From NCBI RefSeq assembly GCF_013373865.1, contig NC_050473.1, positions 14,392,783 through 14,456,782 of the forward strand: a DNA stretch of 64,000 bases, in the 5' to 3' direction. The position numbers and the translations under genes were made by a program. Source of the stretch: Monomorium pharaonis (Eukaryota; Arthropoda; Insecta; Hymenoptera; Formicidae). Each line of letters starts with the position of its first letter. Within the stretch, counting starts at the first letter, position 1. Below the pieces are notes generated by a model, which worked only from the letters and a program-made list of their open reading frames with translations, did not search any database and was not told the DNA's origin. Of the stretch, positions 39,867-50,670 are shown piece by piece.

Positions 39867-41028
39867 GGACTGGAGAAAAAAAAATCTGTGCGCGGATCCG
39901 GTCGCGGGCATAAAAATGCAGGTCGTGCGCGCTTGCGCGCCGCTGTTCATTCGGCTCGACATCGGTGTTTTATGGGCGACAGCTTTGTGTGTTCCGCAGT
40001 AGGCATTATTTTTCCTTCTAAACTCCGTTATACGTGGAACAATGGAGAGATTAAAACGTAAAATATGATCTCTCGAGTACGGCCGACGGGTCGGGGGCGG
40101 GATACGCCGAGAGGGAGGAGGGAGAAACGATACGGGGGAACGTCTACTACCTACGGTAAATTTTAGTGAATACCTGGGGCTACCACCTCGGGTCAACGCT
40201 GTTTTCGTCAAACGTGCGTGACGCAGCGAGGCTTGATTTATCGATTCTGAGATTGAAAAAAAATTTAACATATGGCTAATGAGTAATTTTCGATATTTAT
40301 TGTCCACTCTTATCTAGATATACTACGATTTATGTCAGCTTTGTCATTGAGACATTATTTATGCTCTTTTTCAATTCGAACAATTACTTCTACATGTTGT
40401 ATTTACACACCGGGATCATAAAACTAATCGTGAAAGTAATTTATTTTGACGATAGAATAATTTAGCGTGCATAAAACTTTATGCCCGATGCTCGATGGTC
40501 TATCATATATCATCAGACAAAGATAACAATTGTTATTTGTAAAAAGATAATTATTTTTGTCAGAACTGATGTTCGGGGAGATGATTTATCAGTAGATAGA
40601 AAACGTGAAATTTATTAACGACATTTTTCATCAATTGCGATCTTATTTGAGCGCGAATGCGATAAGAAAATAAAATATATCCTAAGATTCAAATATCGAG
40701 CAGCGACGCTGAATACTCGTACATAATAAACAAATTGATATTTGTACGTAAAACAATTCAAAGTACAGTTTTGCAAATTTCACAGAGCGAGAAACGAGCG
40801 TGCAAGTTTACGTAGATAAATCTCACTTTTGTACTTTTGAAAATTGTTGCGACTAAAGAACTTGGATTCACAACGAAGTACACGAATTACTTTGCAAACG
40901 TTATAGTCGTGTAATTCACAATTTCTTTCAATTCCGCTTCATAATTTTCACGTCCTCTGAGACGTGATTTTACGATTGTCGGCCTTTTCGTGTAGATTAT
41001 TTCTCTGTCTGTCTGTCTATATGTCCCT

Positions 41029-41062
41029 CTCTCTCTCTCTCTTTCTCTCTCTCTCTTTCTCT
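41029..41062. repeat. CT microsatellite, imperfect
   Basis: A CT run with TTT interruptions, preceded by a short CTGT array (near 41004-41017). Confidence 0.85.
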
Positions 41063-41798
41063 CGCTATGCGTGTCGGCGAAAAGTGCTCCCCGTGATAGA
41101 CATTGACATTTAGCTCGACGTTCGGTTTTTGCTCGGGATTACCAGTCCGTCTGTGTTGCGTGAATATTAAGCAAGTCGTTTAATCAGTAAGCCGTTATTA
41201 TTGATTGACAGCACGATAAAGCCATTTGGGCCCGTGTGTATGCACGACAAACCGGGATTCGCAGACGATTGACAAACTGTCGCCTCGTCCATCGTCTAAA
41301 TTAAGTGGTAATCCGAGTCAGTCGAACGCATCATATTTATTATCCAAAGCTGTTTACACATGTCCGCGTTAATTTCAGCTGCCGTTCTGCCGCTCCGTTC
41401 GATCGTACACGCGGTTTCCAGCCGTGGCAAAAGGCGAATATCGAGCCGGATTCAAATCGATTCACCGATTTAGACGGCACCATCTTTACACGTCGCACGT
41501 CAACTTATCGTGAGAATTTGCATACCGAATGCATACCGATTTTTCGCTCGTTATCTCGTACAATTTCCTATCGCGATTCGCTTCAATCGCGCGCGTAATA
41601 GTGCGAACATGTAGCAATTACAGAAGTAAACGGGTTGACTTGAAAACAGATAAGAATTGGGGGTAAAGGAGTTTTTTCATGTAGAATCCCAGCGTCTAAA
41701 TAACAGCGTGAAATTGGATGAAATTGAGGGACGTTAGAACGATTCGTACGCCGTGTGTCGTCGTCTCGTCAACGATAACGCACGCGTGACGCTGCCAG

Positions 41799-41827
41799 AC
41801 GCCTTTCGAGAGTTTCGCGAAAGGCGT
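41799..41827. repeat. Perfect 10-bp-arm inverted repeat
   Basis: The arms are ACGCCTTTCG (41799-41808) and CGAAAGGCGT (41818-41827) with a 9-base spacer. It would form a stable short stem-loop in RNA from either strand. No gene assignment is possible. Confidence 0.8.
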
Positions 41828-42008
41828 TCGACAGCGCGGCGAGCTGGACCACGCTGGGCGCGCTCTTGTATTTGTCGAATACGAAGTCACGTACCGAATA
41901 CATTATCGGACCGGTATGGTACGGTCTATGCATGCGAAGGCTGAAAAGCAGGCGCAGCTCGAGTCGGCGACGGCTAGGAGAGAGAGAGGGACGGCGAAGG
42001 GAAGAGCG

Positions 42009-42050
42009 GGCGGACGGACGGACGGACGGATGGACGGACGGACGGGCGGG
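42009..42050. repeat. GGAC tetranucleotide tandem repeat
   Basis: About ten units of GGAC/GGAT/GGGC, mostly CGGA in register. It creates an Arg/Thr/Asp-type run in translation and is not coding. Confidence 0.9.
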
Positions 42051-42558
42051 TAACTATATTGATTGTGTAGCCGGCTGACAGCGACAGTGACATATGTCAC
42101 CGAAGCTTCTCGTTATCGCTGATTTAAACATGAGGCAACGAGGCCCTTGCCGAGTTGCCCCGGTGTGCCGCGCCGTCAGCTCCGTATTTCTGCCCGTGTG
42201 TCTCACCGTCCCCTGTTATTATTATTGCCGAGCGTGCACTTCTCTCTTTCTCCACTTTTTTTTCCCCCCTTTTCCCTCCCCGCGTTTCTTTTTTTATCCG
42301 CCACTTCCCTTTTCCCGTTCGATCCATCGACCGGCATGCCATGTCGGAAGCCGGGGTAACGTGACCTCTTTGATCATCGGCGTAGTGAAACGGGTTGTCA
42401 GAAATAATTATGAGCCCGTACCGTCGTAGATGCGTGACACGCGCGCGGCTCTTTCGACGTCGTTGGATCGCAGTCAATTTCGAGTCTCGCGCGAGAGGTG
42501 ATGTTTCGGATTTAACACGCTCGGCGCGCGAGAGAGAGACGTTTTAATTTCGCAAAAT

Positions 42559-42590
42559 CAAACGCGTGAGCGCGCGCTCGCGCGCGTTTG
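42559..42590. repeat. Inverted repeat with palindromic GC core
   Basis: The outer arms CAAACGCG (42559-42566) and CGCGTTTG (42583-42590) flank a region containing the self-complementary GAGCGCGCGCTC. The core is an alternating CG run. Confidence 0.75.
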
Positions 42591-43821
42591 TTTGCCGCAC
42601 GATCGAAAAATAAACGAGCTATAATTACGTTTCGACGGATTAATATTTGACACGCGACATAACAGCGCGACGTAATAATGACTGAAACGTGTGACGCGTG
42701 AGCCCGGCGCGATAAATCTTCATCGAGAAAACCACGCGGATTCGGATATAAAGCTCGGAACAGAACGCGTGCGCCGCACTTTTCGCACGCGAAACCTGAT
42801 ACAAAATAGGTTGTATCCGTCCTCGACAATACACGTATACGTATAACCCCGTGTGGCGCGCACCCCTGTCATTCCGGGCGCGCCGAGCTGGATGTATAAG
42901 AAGTTAAGGAGGGCGAAGAGGGAGTAAGAGAAGGACGACGGAAGAAAGACCGCTATGATTTATTATCCCCCGCAAATTCTGTTTCTCCTCTGTGCACGCC
43001 AACTGCGCTCGCGTTCATCCATCTTTTTCCCTTTCACGGCTCACCGAGCAACCCCGCCTCCCCCTCCGCGCTCCTGCCTGCCCCTTGTCGGATCCTCGTC
43101 TCTCCCTTCGCGCTCGCCCTCTTTGTTCCGCGCCATCTCTCAAAGTGACTGACTGCCTCCTTTATTATCCGCTTGTCAGCATTTTTACACTTTTATCCGA
43201 AGCTCTCCCGATGTCTATTGTTCCCGCGGCGGATTCGTACGGATCACAATACGGTCTTGAAGGACTTGAGCGCGCGGATCATTGTCGCGGTGTCATCGGT
43301 TCTGTAGTCATTTGACGGTGTACCGCGATTTAGAATGGTCGCGAATCAATGTGCCGAATCAACCGGAAATGGATCGGCGAATAACGAGATTCGTATTTGT
43401 TCTCAGGTAGCCGTTGATATCTTCAGAAGAAAAGCGAATCGCTTTGTGACTTGCGAGAACGATGGGAATGAATAATATATTCCATGTATCTGCGCGCGTA
43501 ATGTATTTTCTGCAAAATGATACAGAAAATTATTTGTGTCATGGCACTTGAGCTTTGTCTTGACGTTTTATAAATGGCCGTATATCCCGGGCTCTCGAAA
43601 GTCACTCTTATATAAATTCTAAAGTCGTTCAAGGTTCAAGTTTGATGTATTAGAGAAAAGAAGAAAAAAGAATATAGACGCACACATACAAACGGATATA
43701 GAAAAAGCCTAACAAATATCTCATAGAAAAGTATACTAAAAATTATGTCTCAATTACATTGGAAAGTTCAAGCAAGGCCTCGTAAATAAACTCATTCTAT
43801 CTTTATTGAGATTCATTCGTT

Positions 43822-43867
43822 GACAAGACTAATAGAAAGAAAACTCTTCATAAATAAATCTGTACTT

Positions 43868-43942
<75 letters not shown>

Positions 43943-43962
43943 TTTCTTCGACAAGACTAATA
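43822..43962. repeat. Direct repeat flanking a long CT microsatellite
   Basis: GACAAGACTAATA occurs at 43822-43834 and again at 43950-43962, on either side of a CT tract of about 69 bp (43870-43938). The 13-bp identity could be a target-site-like duplication around inserted material, or replication slippage at the tract edges. Confidence 0.7.
43870..43938. repeat. Long CT microsatellite
   Basis: A nearly uninterrupted CT dinucleotide run of about 69 bp, the longest in the window. Confidence 0.95.
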
Positions 43963-46853
43963 ATAGTATTTGTCAAATACACAATTTCAATAAAACAATT
44001 TTATTTATTGCCGTTAGATTACACTTTACAAGCAATTTATGAGCAATATATCTAAAGGTTTTTTAGTCTACTATTCTTTCGTGTCACCTTTTTCTTTTAA
44101 GTAGTATAGCATTACGTCTTTCACCTTTTTAGCAAATACTTATGTTGTTTCAAAGACGACAATGAAAACACTTCAGTTGACAATGCCACATTCATTTACC
44201 TTGTCAACAAGAGAAATTCGTAAAGATAAAAATGAGCTCATCCTAAGTTCTACAAACAGATCTAAAACAGACACAAAAATGAAAAGTATATGACCTAGAT
44301 GCAGATATAGAATCGCATTTTGTCTCTGTGTGTGAAAATAATAAATATTTTCTCTTCAAAGAAATATTCTTATTGAGAAAGGAGCTTTGTAGTCTCAAAA
44401 GCCATGTTTTGTAAAGAAAATTAAACCAGATCTGAAATAAATCCAATACAGTCTTTCAAGTATCAGAGATAAAACACGAATATAATTAAGCGTAATAATT
44501 TGCAACTGCGTCAAAAAATAAACGTTTAATTTTTAAATCACGTGTACTTACAATAAACGCATACATATGTACACATATCGTATTAAAGAAATAAAGCAGC
44601 AAAGACTTAGCTATCAGAAATTCGAATGATACATCCACTTCAGATATTGCGAATAACATCTATCGTTGCATAATCATTGAGCGCTGTGTGTACCAAATAT
44701 CGTGAAGAGAAAAATATCTGCGTTTGCGTAAGGCCAATTAACCTTGCTTTAAGCAGTAGTAACTGTGATATATTGCCGTTACTGATAAACCGTAGCCATA
44801 TAACAACGATTCGATCGCGAAAAGAGATCCTGTCATCGTAATTTACTGTGGCACTGAAACGCAGCGCTACGTATATTCAGTGCGACCGCGAAATCATTAC
44901 GGATGTACTTAACGTCGGGGTTTGCTCAGCAAACATTGTTTATAACAGGAGCACACGCCATTGATCAGACCGAATCCGTTATCGAGAAAGACGGCCGTCG
45001 AGACTTTAAATCTTCATAGTGGGGCTCGAGGGGACTCGGTCGCGAAGATGAAAGAGAACTATATTAGCCGTAAACTCATCCGTCAGTGTCAAAACGTCAA
45101 AGAGTCGTCTTTGGGATATTAGCGGCGCCGTAACAGCAGACAGCTCACGCAGAAGCTATGCTGCCAACTGTCTTGATATTTTTTCTTCTTTTAGAAAATT
45201 AAATAAGGCAATAAGATACGTTATCGACGTTGAATGAAACGGAAATCCTCTAGTAGTAGATTAATTAAATAAAAATATATTAAAAAAACAAAAAATGCAC
45301 AGAAAGTGGATACAATTTCCCAGAGAATCGTTAAGTAATTATAATATTTTATTCGAAATGTATAGTAGAGTAAAAATTACATATAATTTCATACATATAA
45401 TTATGTTATGCAAATTTTTAGATATTTATTTAAAAAACTCACTGTTATCGGTGCACAATTTCAAACAATCCGTCATGATATGACATTATCCATTGAATTT
45501 TGCAGCGCGATAAAGAAAAGAAAGACGTTATTCCAAGCGGGACAAGAGTTTTATTTTTATCGTCAAACAAAAAGTAAAAGTTGATAATAGCACAATTAAA
45601 GTGAAAATTATTACTCGAAAGTAACGACACGACGAGCGGATCATGGATTTCTGTTCATAGGTTATACTATAATAGTTAATGATATTGAGAATGTTATAAT
45701 GACTTCTAGTGTTAAATTACGGCCGACATACCTATATGCATTTCTCAGATACTGTTCGGTTGCATTCCTGGGCGAAGTGCTCCCCCGGGTAATTATTGTT
45801 TACCGCGGGTATGCGGTCTAGGTAGCGGGCGTGTGGATATCGTCATAATTCGTCGTAATTACCTTGTAACATAGTTACTTCATCGATCGCTTTATCTTGC
45901 TTAAGCCGTACTTAGCGGAATGGCCATAATCGCCTAACCGCGGAGCGTTTGAGTTCCAACGAGGTCTGATAGTCAAGCTCTTTAATGGTCGTATCGCTCG
46001 TCAGCCGGACGTGTATGATGCGTGCCTGGCGAGCGCGTAAATGCGTTACACGCGTGAGCGCGCCGTTGGATTTCACCGAATACGTATTTTGCGCGTTTCA
46101 TTCTGTGCGAATATACCCGGATGTCGCGACAATGTCGCGACAGAGCTCGTTGAAACGAGTATCAAAAAGGATCGTTCGTATCGATAAATACAGCTATCGT
46201 GATGGTCGCTTCAAATTATGTAACGAATATATATATATATACAGATACAGATACGTATTAAAAACAGATACAGAAACGCTGTTTATATTATTCGGCAATT
46301 TAAGATTTTTTTATGAAAAAAATGTTTGCCTCTCACAAGTATAATTCTCGCGTAAAAATGCATTTACGTCGACCTCTCTGTCGGAAAATCGGGAAACGTT
46401 GGCAACATTGGATTATTCGGTACATCGATGCAGAGATACGGCAATCCGCGACGCGCCATAAAGAACGGCATGCCAAGAGATCGGTAGCCACGAGGCGTTA
46501 AGTACCGGATGACTCAGTGCGCACCGCGCGGTCGGGACCGGAGCGATAATTAAAACGCTTTTACAAAACTGTAGGCAAACAGCGCTTAAGTGGCTGTCAT
46601 TCGTTACCCCGTGGGGCCGCGGCAAGTCGGTAAGTCGCTGAGCGAGCAATCAATCACCCGACCCGCTCCCCTACCCCCGGCGGCCCATTACATTTCTATT
46701 TTGAAAGCTGCTTATTAAGCGGGGCCGGCTGGAGAGACAGACAGGTTTCACGGTATAAAATATCGGGTTGCTGTGGTGGCAGGAACGACGGTTCCGTGTC
46801 GTGGCAGCTATGGTAGCTCCGGTGCGGAAGGGTAGCAGGGGAAACGACCATGG

Positions 46854-46857
<4 letters not shown>

Positions 46858-46904
<47 letters not shown>
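46858..46904. repeat. GA microsatellite upstream of noc
   Basis: An uninterrupted GA run of about 46 bp, roughly 0.7 kb upstream of the noc start codon. GAGAG is the core binding motif of the insect GAGA factor (Trl), so the tract may act in promoter chromatin. Alternatively it is simply one more of the many GA/CT tracts in this window. Confidence 0.9.
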
Positions 46905-46906
<2 letters not shown>

Positions 46907-47179
46907 CGAGAGAGAAAGAGGGACAGAGTGACGGAGAAGGGGCTAGTGGGGAAGGAGAGGAAAGGGGGGACCCTCCGTCGGTCGGACGTGCAGGGAGGGG
47001 AATGGACGGCTGTAAAAGCGGTGAAATATCAAAGCCGGGATGGGAGCTGTCATCGTCGGGCCAACATCATGGGTGGCGTGTTGAATTAGAATGCCTTCCC
47101 ACACCCCACGCAGCACCGCAATTCTCCCACCATAATGCCATCTCCTCCCTCCATCGTGCGTCCGAGCAAGGTGGTAGGG

Positions 47180-47592
47180 ATGACAGGAGAGGACAGGTTA
47201 TACACCCCGGGTCGTCAAGACTAGGGTAGCCGAGGGGTGTAGAGGCGAGCGGTACGGAGGCAGAGATTCTCGTTGTGCCACCAGACGGCGCGAAGATAGC
47301 ACTCGGCTCGCAGGACGGAGTGAACTGCTCGTGTGAGCAGTCATTATTTTCCTGGATTTCGTAGTGTACGCGTCGCCCATTGCGCGAGGATACGTGGCCG
47401 CGCGAGGTGATCGATTCCCGACGGAGGCGCAGTCTGACCCGCCGTGCCCGTGAATCACTCGTTTTGGTCCTCCTCGTCGGTCGGGCCCGACGCGATCCAG
47501 TTCCGCACACGCATATACACGCACAGTGTCTGTGTACAAATATTCATTGTTGGTTTATAAAAGTGCAGTGCGATTAATTAGTGGAAAACCAA
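47180..47592 (+). other. Probable noc 5' leader (ATG-free)
   Basis: No ATG occurs on the + strand between about 47180 and the start codon at 47593, although several would be expected by chance in over 400 bases. This fits a long leader selected against upstream starts, as expected for a developmental regulator. The transcription start is not identified. A TATAAAAG at 47556-47563 is only 30 bp from the ATG and is unlikely to be the main promoter element. Confidence 0.5.
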
Positions 47593-49472
47593 ATGGTTGT
47601 GCTCGAAGAAGGCAGTATGCTGACTACTGGACACAATCAGTATTTACAACCGGATTACCTTTCGCCGCTTTCAGCTCCGGTTAGTACAGTGTTTTGTATT
47701 ATATATTTTACCCTAAATTTTGATATTTTTTTCTATTTTACCGGTTTGGAAAGAAAAGTACAGTAAAAGCTATGTTGAAAGTAAAGATAAACGTGAAAAC
47801 AATTAAGAATCTAAAGTCGCGAGACTTTTTTTCATTATTTTCCATGATTTTCTAATAGAATCTCACTTACACCTTTTCATGATCCGACGCAACGAGAACC
47901 AGAGGGTATTAGTTTAGCAATTGTCGCATATTAGTTTTTATCGATGTACGCTTTATTTTTTGCTTTCACATAAGAGCCGTGGATGTAGGTTTTTCGAGAT
48001 TTTGTCTTTAATTCCGTTTTTTTGTTTGGATTGTGTAGTTGGACGCGAAAAAAAGTCCGCTGGCGTTATTAGCGCAAACATGCAGCCAGATCGGGGCGGA
48101 TTCACCCACGAAACCGCTGATCTCGCCTCTGGAGAAGAGCTCAAAGGGAATGAGTCTCGCGACGAACGCGAAATCGCCGCCGGCCGCGAAATTGGAGCGC
48201 AACACCCGCGGCAGTCCGACGGACGGCAAGTCGCTGGCATTCAAGCCGTACGAGACTAACGTCGTGACGAAGAAGACCTCGGACGAGGGTAGACCGACCT
48301 CTAAAGCCAGTGTACATAGTGCCAGTGGTCAGGATAGTGTCAGTGTCAGTGATTGCACGCATCTCGACAAAAAATCGTCCGCCGGTAATCGTACGCCGGT
48401 GAGTCGAAAGTCCGCGTCGCCGAGCAGCCAAGCGACGGCAACGACGACCAGCAGCGGCACGCCGTCGGTCGATCGGAAGACTCCGGCGGACCGCGAGAAG
48501 ACCGACAGTTCACCACGGAGCGGCAACAGCAGCAGCAGCAGCAGCAGCAGTAACAACAACAATAACAATGGCGCCAGTCCAATCATCAGATCGGGAATGG
48601 AGATTCTGTCGGGGGCGCACACAAAGGACGCGAATCTGGCATACAAAACGGGTCTTCCAGGATTCGCTGGCAATCCGCTGTGCTGTCCACCGGGTCTCGC
48701 CGAGAATCCGGCGTTCAGGCCGCCGTTCGCGGGCGCGTCGCCCTTCTCGCATCACGCGGCGGCGCTGCTGTCCGTCGGCTATCCGTCGGCGGGCCCAACC
48801 AGCGGCAACCCCTACTTGAGTTACGCTCGCGTCAAGACTCCCGCTGGCGGTGAGGCCCTGGTGCCGGTCTGCAAGGATCCCTTCTGCACTGGCTGCCAGT
48901 ACAGTATGCACAACGCCCAGATCATGATGGGCGCGGGCAGCTGTCCGAGCGGCTGCACGCAGTGCGACCATCAGAAGTACGGGCTGGCGATGGCGTTGTC
49001 GTCCCTGGGCCCGATGCCGCCACCGTCGCTTTCCTATCCGTCCACGCTGGCCGCCAGCGGCCGGATACCCTTCGTCTGCAACTGGATCGTCGGCGAGTCA
49101 TACTGCGGCAAGCGATTCGCCACGTCGGACGAGCTGCTCCAGCATCTACGCAGCCACACGAGCATGACCGGAGGCGATCCCGCGGCGGCGGCGGCAGCGG
49201 CGGCCTCCGCGGCCGCGCTTCTCGGCAATCCGCATCCGCATCCGCTGCTGTCGCCCTCGACGAGCCTTCACCGCGCCGCCAGCGGCGGCTCTTACCCGGC
49301 GCCGTCGTTGAGCCCGCTCGGCGCTCGATATCATCCGTATGGCAAGCCGCCGACGGGTCCTCTACCAGCCTCGCTCGCCGCCTCGCCGTACAGCGCTTTC
49401 AACGCCTTAGGACCTTATTACTCGCCGTACGCGGTTTACGGCCAGCGAATCGGCGCTGCCGTGCATCCCTAA
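47593..49472 (+). CDS. noc: NET-family zinc finger protein Noc/Elbow
   Basis: Two coding exons, 47593-47679 and 48039-49472, give 506 residues. NET-family proteins are nuclear co-repressors that act with Groucho in eye/ocellus, leg and tracheal patterning; vertebrate relatives are ZNF703 and ZNF503. The start is the first ATG of the leader (ACCAAATGG); exon 1 encodes the family-type N-terminus MVVLEEGSMLTTGHNQYLQP. Exon 2 begins LDAKKSPLALLAQTCSQIGA (residues 30-49), the family signature (Sp-like motif). FKPY at 97-100 is the Groucho-binding motif. Ser8-Asn6 lies at 193-206 and the buttonhead-like CKDPFCTGC at 307-315. The single finger uses Cys376, Cys385, His398 and His402, with C-x8-C instead of the usual C-x2-4-C, as is characteristic of the family. 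A polyalanine tract follows (about 411-422), then a Pro/Ser/Tyr-rich tail ending VYGQRIGAAVHP. Flies have two paralogues (noc and elB); I cannot tell which name fits best. Confidence 0.95.
47680..48038 (+). other. noc intron 1
   Basis: This 359-bp phase-0 intron has donor CCG|GTTAGT and acceptor TTGTGTAG|TTG, preceded by a T-rich tract. Joining the exons gives ...PLSAP-LDAKKSP..., matching the conserved order of the NET-family N-terminus. The body is AT-rich. If retained, the exon 1 frame would stop at about 47766. Confidence 0.9.
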
Positions 49473-49682
49473 GATGGATTTATTATCGCGGGAAGGGCAG
49501 GGCAGGGAGGGTGAGAGACAGGGGGGATGATACGTAAGGATCTTTCGGACGAGCCCTCCTCTCGTCCTCCCTCCCTCTCTCTTTCTCCTTTGTCTCTTTC
49601 ATTTTCTCTCAGTGTATGTACAATCGGAGAATGTGCAAAAATTATGATACGCGGAACAAGTATCTGCTATCCGAGACTGTTG

Positions 49683-49690
49683 TGTAAATA
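49683..49690 (+). promoter_or_regulatory. Pumilio-type site UGUAAAUA (proximal)
   Basis: An exact match to the Pumilio/PUF consensus UGUANAUA, 211 bp after the noc stop codon and upstream of the first poly(A) signal. It would therefore be present in both short and long 3' UTR isoforms. Confidence 0.5.
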
Positions 49691-49775
49691 GCCACTGTGT
49701 ATAATACAGATTTATTTAAAAGAATTCTATATATGTATATATAAATATAAATATATGTGTACATTGAAGATTATG

Positions 49776-49781
49776 ATTAAA
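49776..49781 (+). terminator. Proximal polyadenylation signal ATTAAA
   Basis: The common variant hexamer, about 300 bp after the noc stop codon and followed by TG-containing sequence. It would produce a short 3' UTR. Confidence 0.4.
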
Positions 49782-50555
49782 GTTTATGAAACAACTTGAC
49801 AGTGTTAACGTTGCATCGCGAGACCATTCTCTCGCGGAACTTCTATGATACCAGTAATACGCATCTCTATTAAAATCCGGTTACCATGTAGGGGGAAGGA
49901 TTACATGCCAGCTGTAAGTTTAACATTGTCGCAACTGTCGGTCACACGGACGAAAGCCTCGCGCCTACGCGGGATTCAAGAGCTACGGGCGACTACTCCT
50001 GACTATACGTCCGAATCGCGTGCCGTTTTCAGTTCTTCGTTACATGTCGTCCTTGCGTTTTATTCGTACAGGCGATTCGTTATTCGGCGAAGATAACACT
50101 GTGCGTACTACTGTATGTTTCCCGACGCTCCGCAAACGCGAGTCTTTCGTACTAAATGCGTTCGATAGCGCGCGGCACCACAGACGGACGGTCGCGCGAT
50201 AATTCTATGTCCATGATATAACTGTGATATTACGCTACTCTCTTCAAGGAAAACGAGAAAGGGATTATTATTATTAACGAACGTGTCTATGATATATCTC
50301 CGAGAGAAAACACAAACACGTTGTAATTTATTATCGTTAGATATGTAAGGAAGATGCCGAATGCCGTTGCAAAAGGAAAAACGAAAATAATATTAACGAA
50401 GAGAATCTGTTTTATTCTATTTGTTTTTTTTTTTTTTTTTTTTTCAAAATTCAGTAATTCGTGCTGGGATGATTTTTGATCAGGGTATATCCGGGAGCGT
50501 ATCGGATCGTATCGTCTGACATCACGTCGTCTCACGTTGTCGAATCGAATATTCT

Positions 50556-50561
50556 AATAAA
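50556..50561 (+). terminator. Polyadenylation signal AATAAA (middle)
   Basis: A canonical hexamer in AT-rich sequence about 1.08 kb after the noc stop codon. Confidence 0.4.
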
Positions 50562-50601
50562 AGAAGAGCAACATATGGTGTGCGATACGTCTTATCCGCA
50601 T

Positions 50602-50622
50602 TGTAAATATCTCTTGTAAATA
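50602..50622 (+). promoter_or_regulatory. Paired Pumilio-type sites UGUAAAUA
   Basis: Two exact UGUAAAUA motifs, at 50602-50609 and 50615-50622, sit 13 bp apart start to start, 24 bp upstream of the AATAAA at 50646. Only a long 3' UTR isoform would carry them. Clustered PUF sites close to a poly(A) signal are typical of Pumilio-regulated mRNAs; whether this mRNA is one is inference. Confidence 0.5.
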
Positions 50623-50645
50623 TCGTTGAGTTTCCATACCGCTTT

Positions 50646-50651
50646 AATAAA
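50646..50651 (+). terminator. Polyadenylation signal AATAAA (distal)
   Basis: A canonical hexamer immediately downstream of the paired UGUAAAUA motifs and followed by TGT/TTG-rich sequence. It is my preferred end for the long noc transcript. Confidence 0.45.
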
Positions 50652-50670
50652 AAACAATGTTTGTAGAATT

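Larger units (their letters stand above)
39661..46857. other. Intergenic block upstream of noc
   Basis: No gene is supported. The block contains CT tracts at 39814-39866, 41029-41062 and 43870-43938, a GGAC tetranucleotide array (42009-42050), hairpin-forming sequences at 41799-41827 and 42559-42590, and polypyrimidine stretches near 42.24-42.31 and 43.02-43.13 kb. AT-rich sequence spans 40.25-40.8, 43.6-44.56 and 45.17-45.48 kb. Unique GC-moderate sequence at 44.75-45.17 and 46.5-46.8 kb is the best place to look for noc cis-regulatory elements. Confidence 0.5.
49473..50670 (+). other. Probable noc 3' UTR
   Basis: The stop codon TAA is followed by a pyrimidine-rich stretch and then AT-rich sequence. 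There are three polyadenylation-signal candidates (ATTAAA 49776, AATAAA 50556, AATAAA 50646) and a poly-T run at 50424-50444. Three exact UGUAAAUA motifs lie at 49683, 50602 and 50615. No coding frame is supported. The extent is inferred from the last signal. Confidence 0.55.

Noticed and set aside
39672..40307. 211-codon - strand open frame
   Set aside because: It contains a long Arg-Glu run from the CT microsatellite, and the flanking parts have no known motif.
27823..43938. Microsatellites as possible CRISPR-like arrays
   Set aside because: These are simple di- to pentanucleotide repeats without spacers, in a eukaryotic genome.
46768..47229. 153-codon + strand frame just upstream of noc
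   Set aside because: Its core is an Arg-Glu run from the GA tract, and its end overlaps the ATG-free noc leader in an unrelated frame.
48141..48971. Antisense open frames inside noc exon 2
   Set aside because: These are shadows of the real GC-rich coding frame; cysteine and leucine runs are complements of the CAG and Asn-codon tracts.
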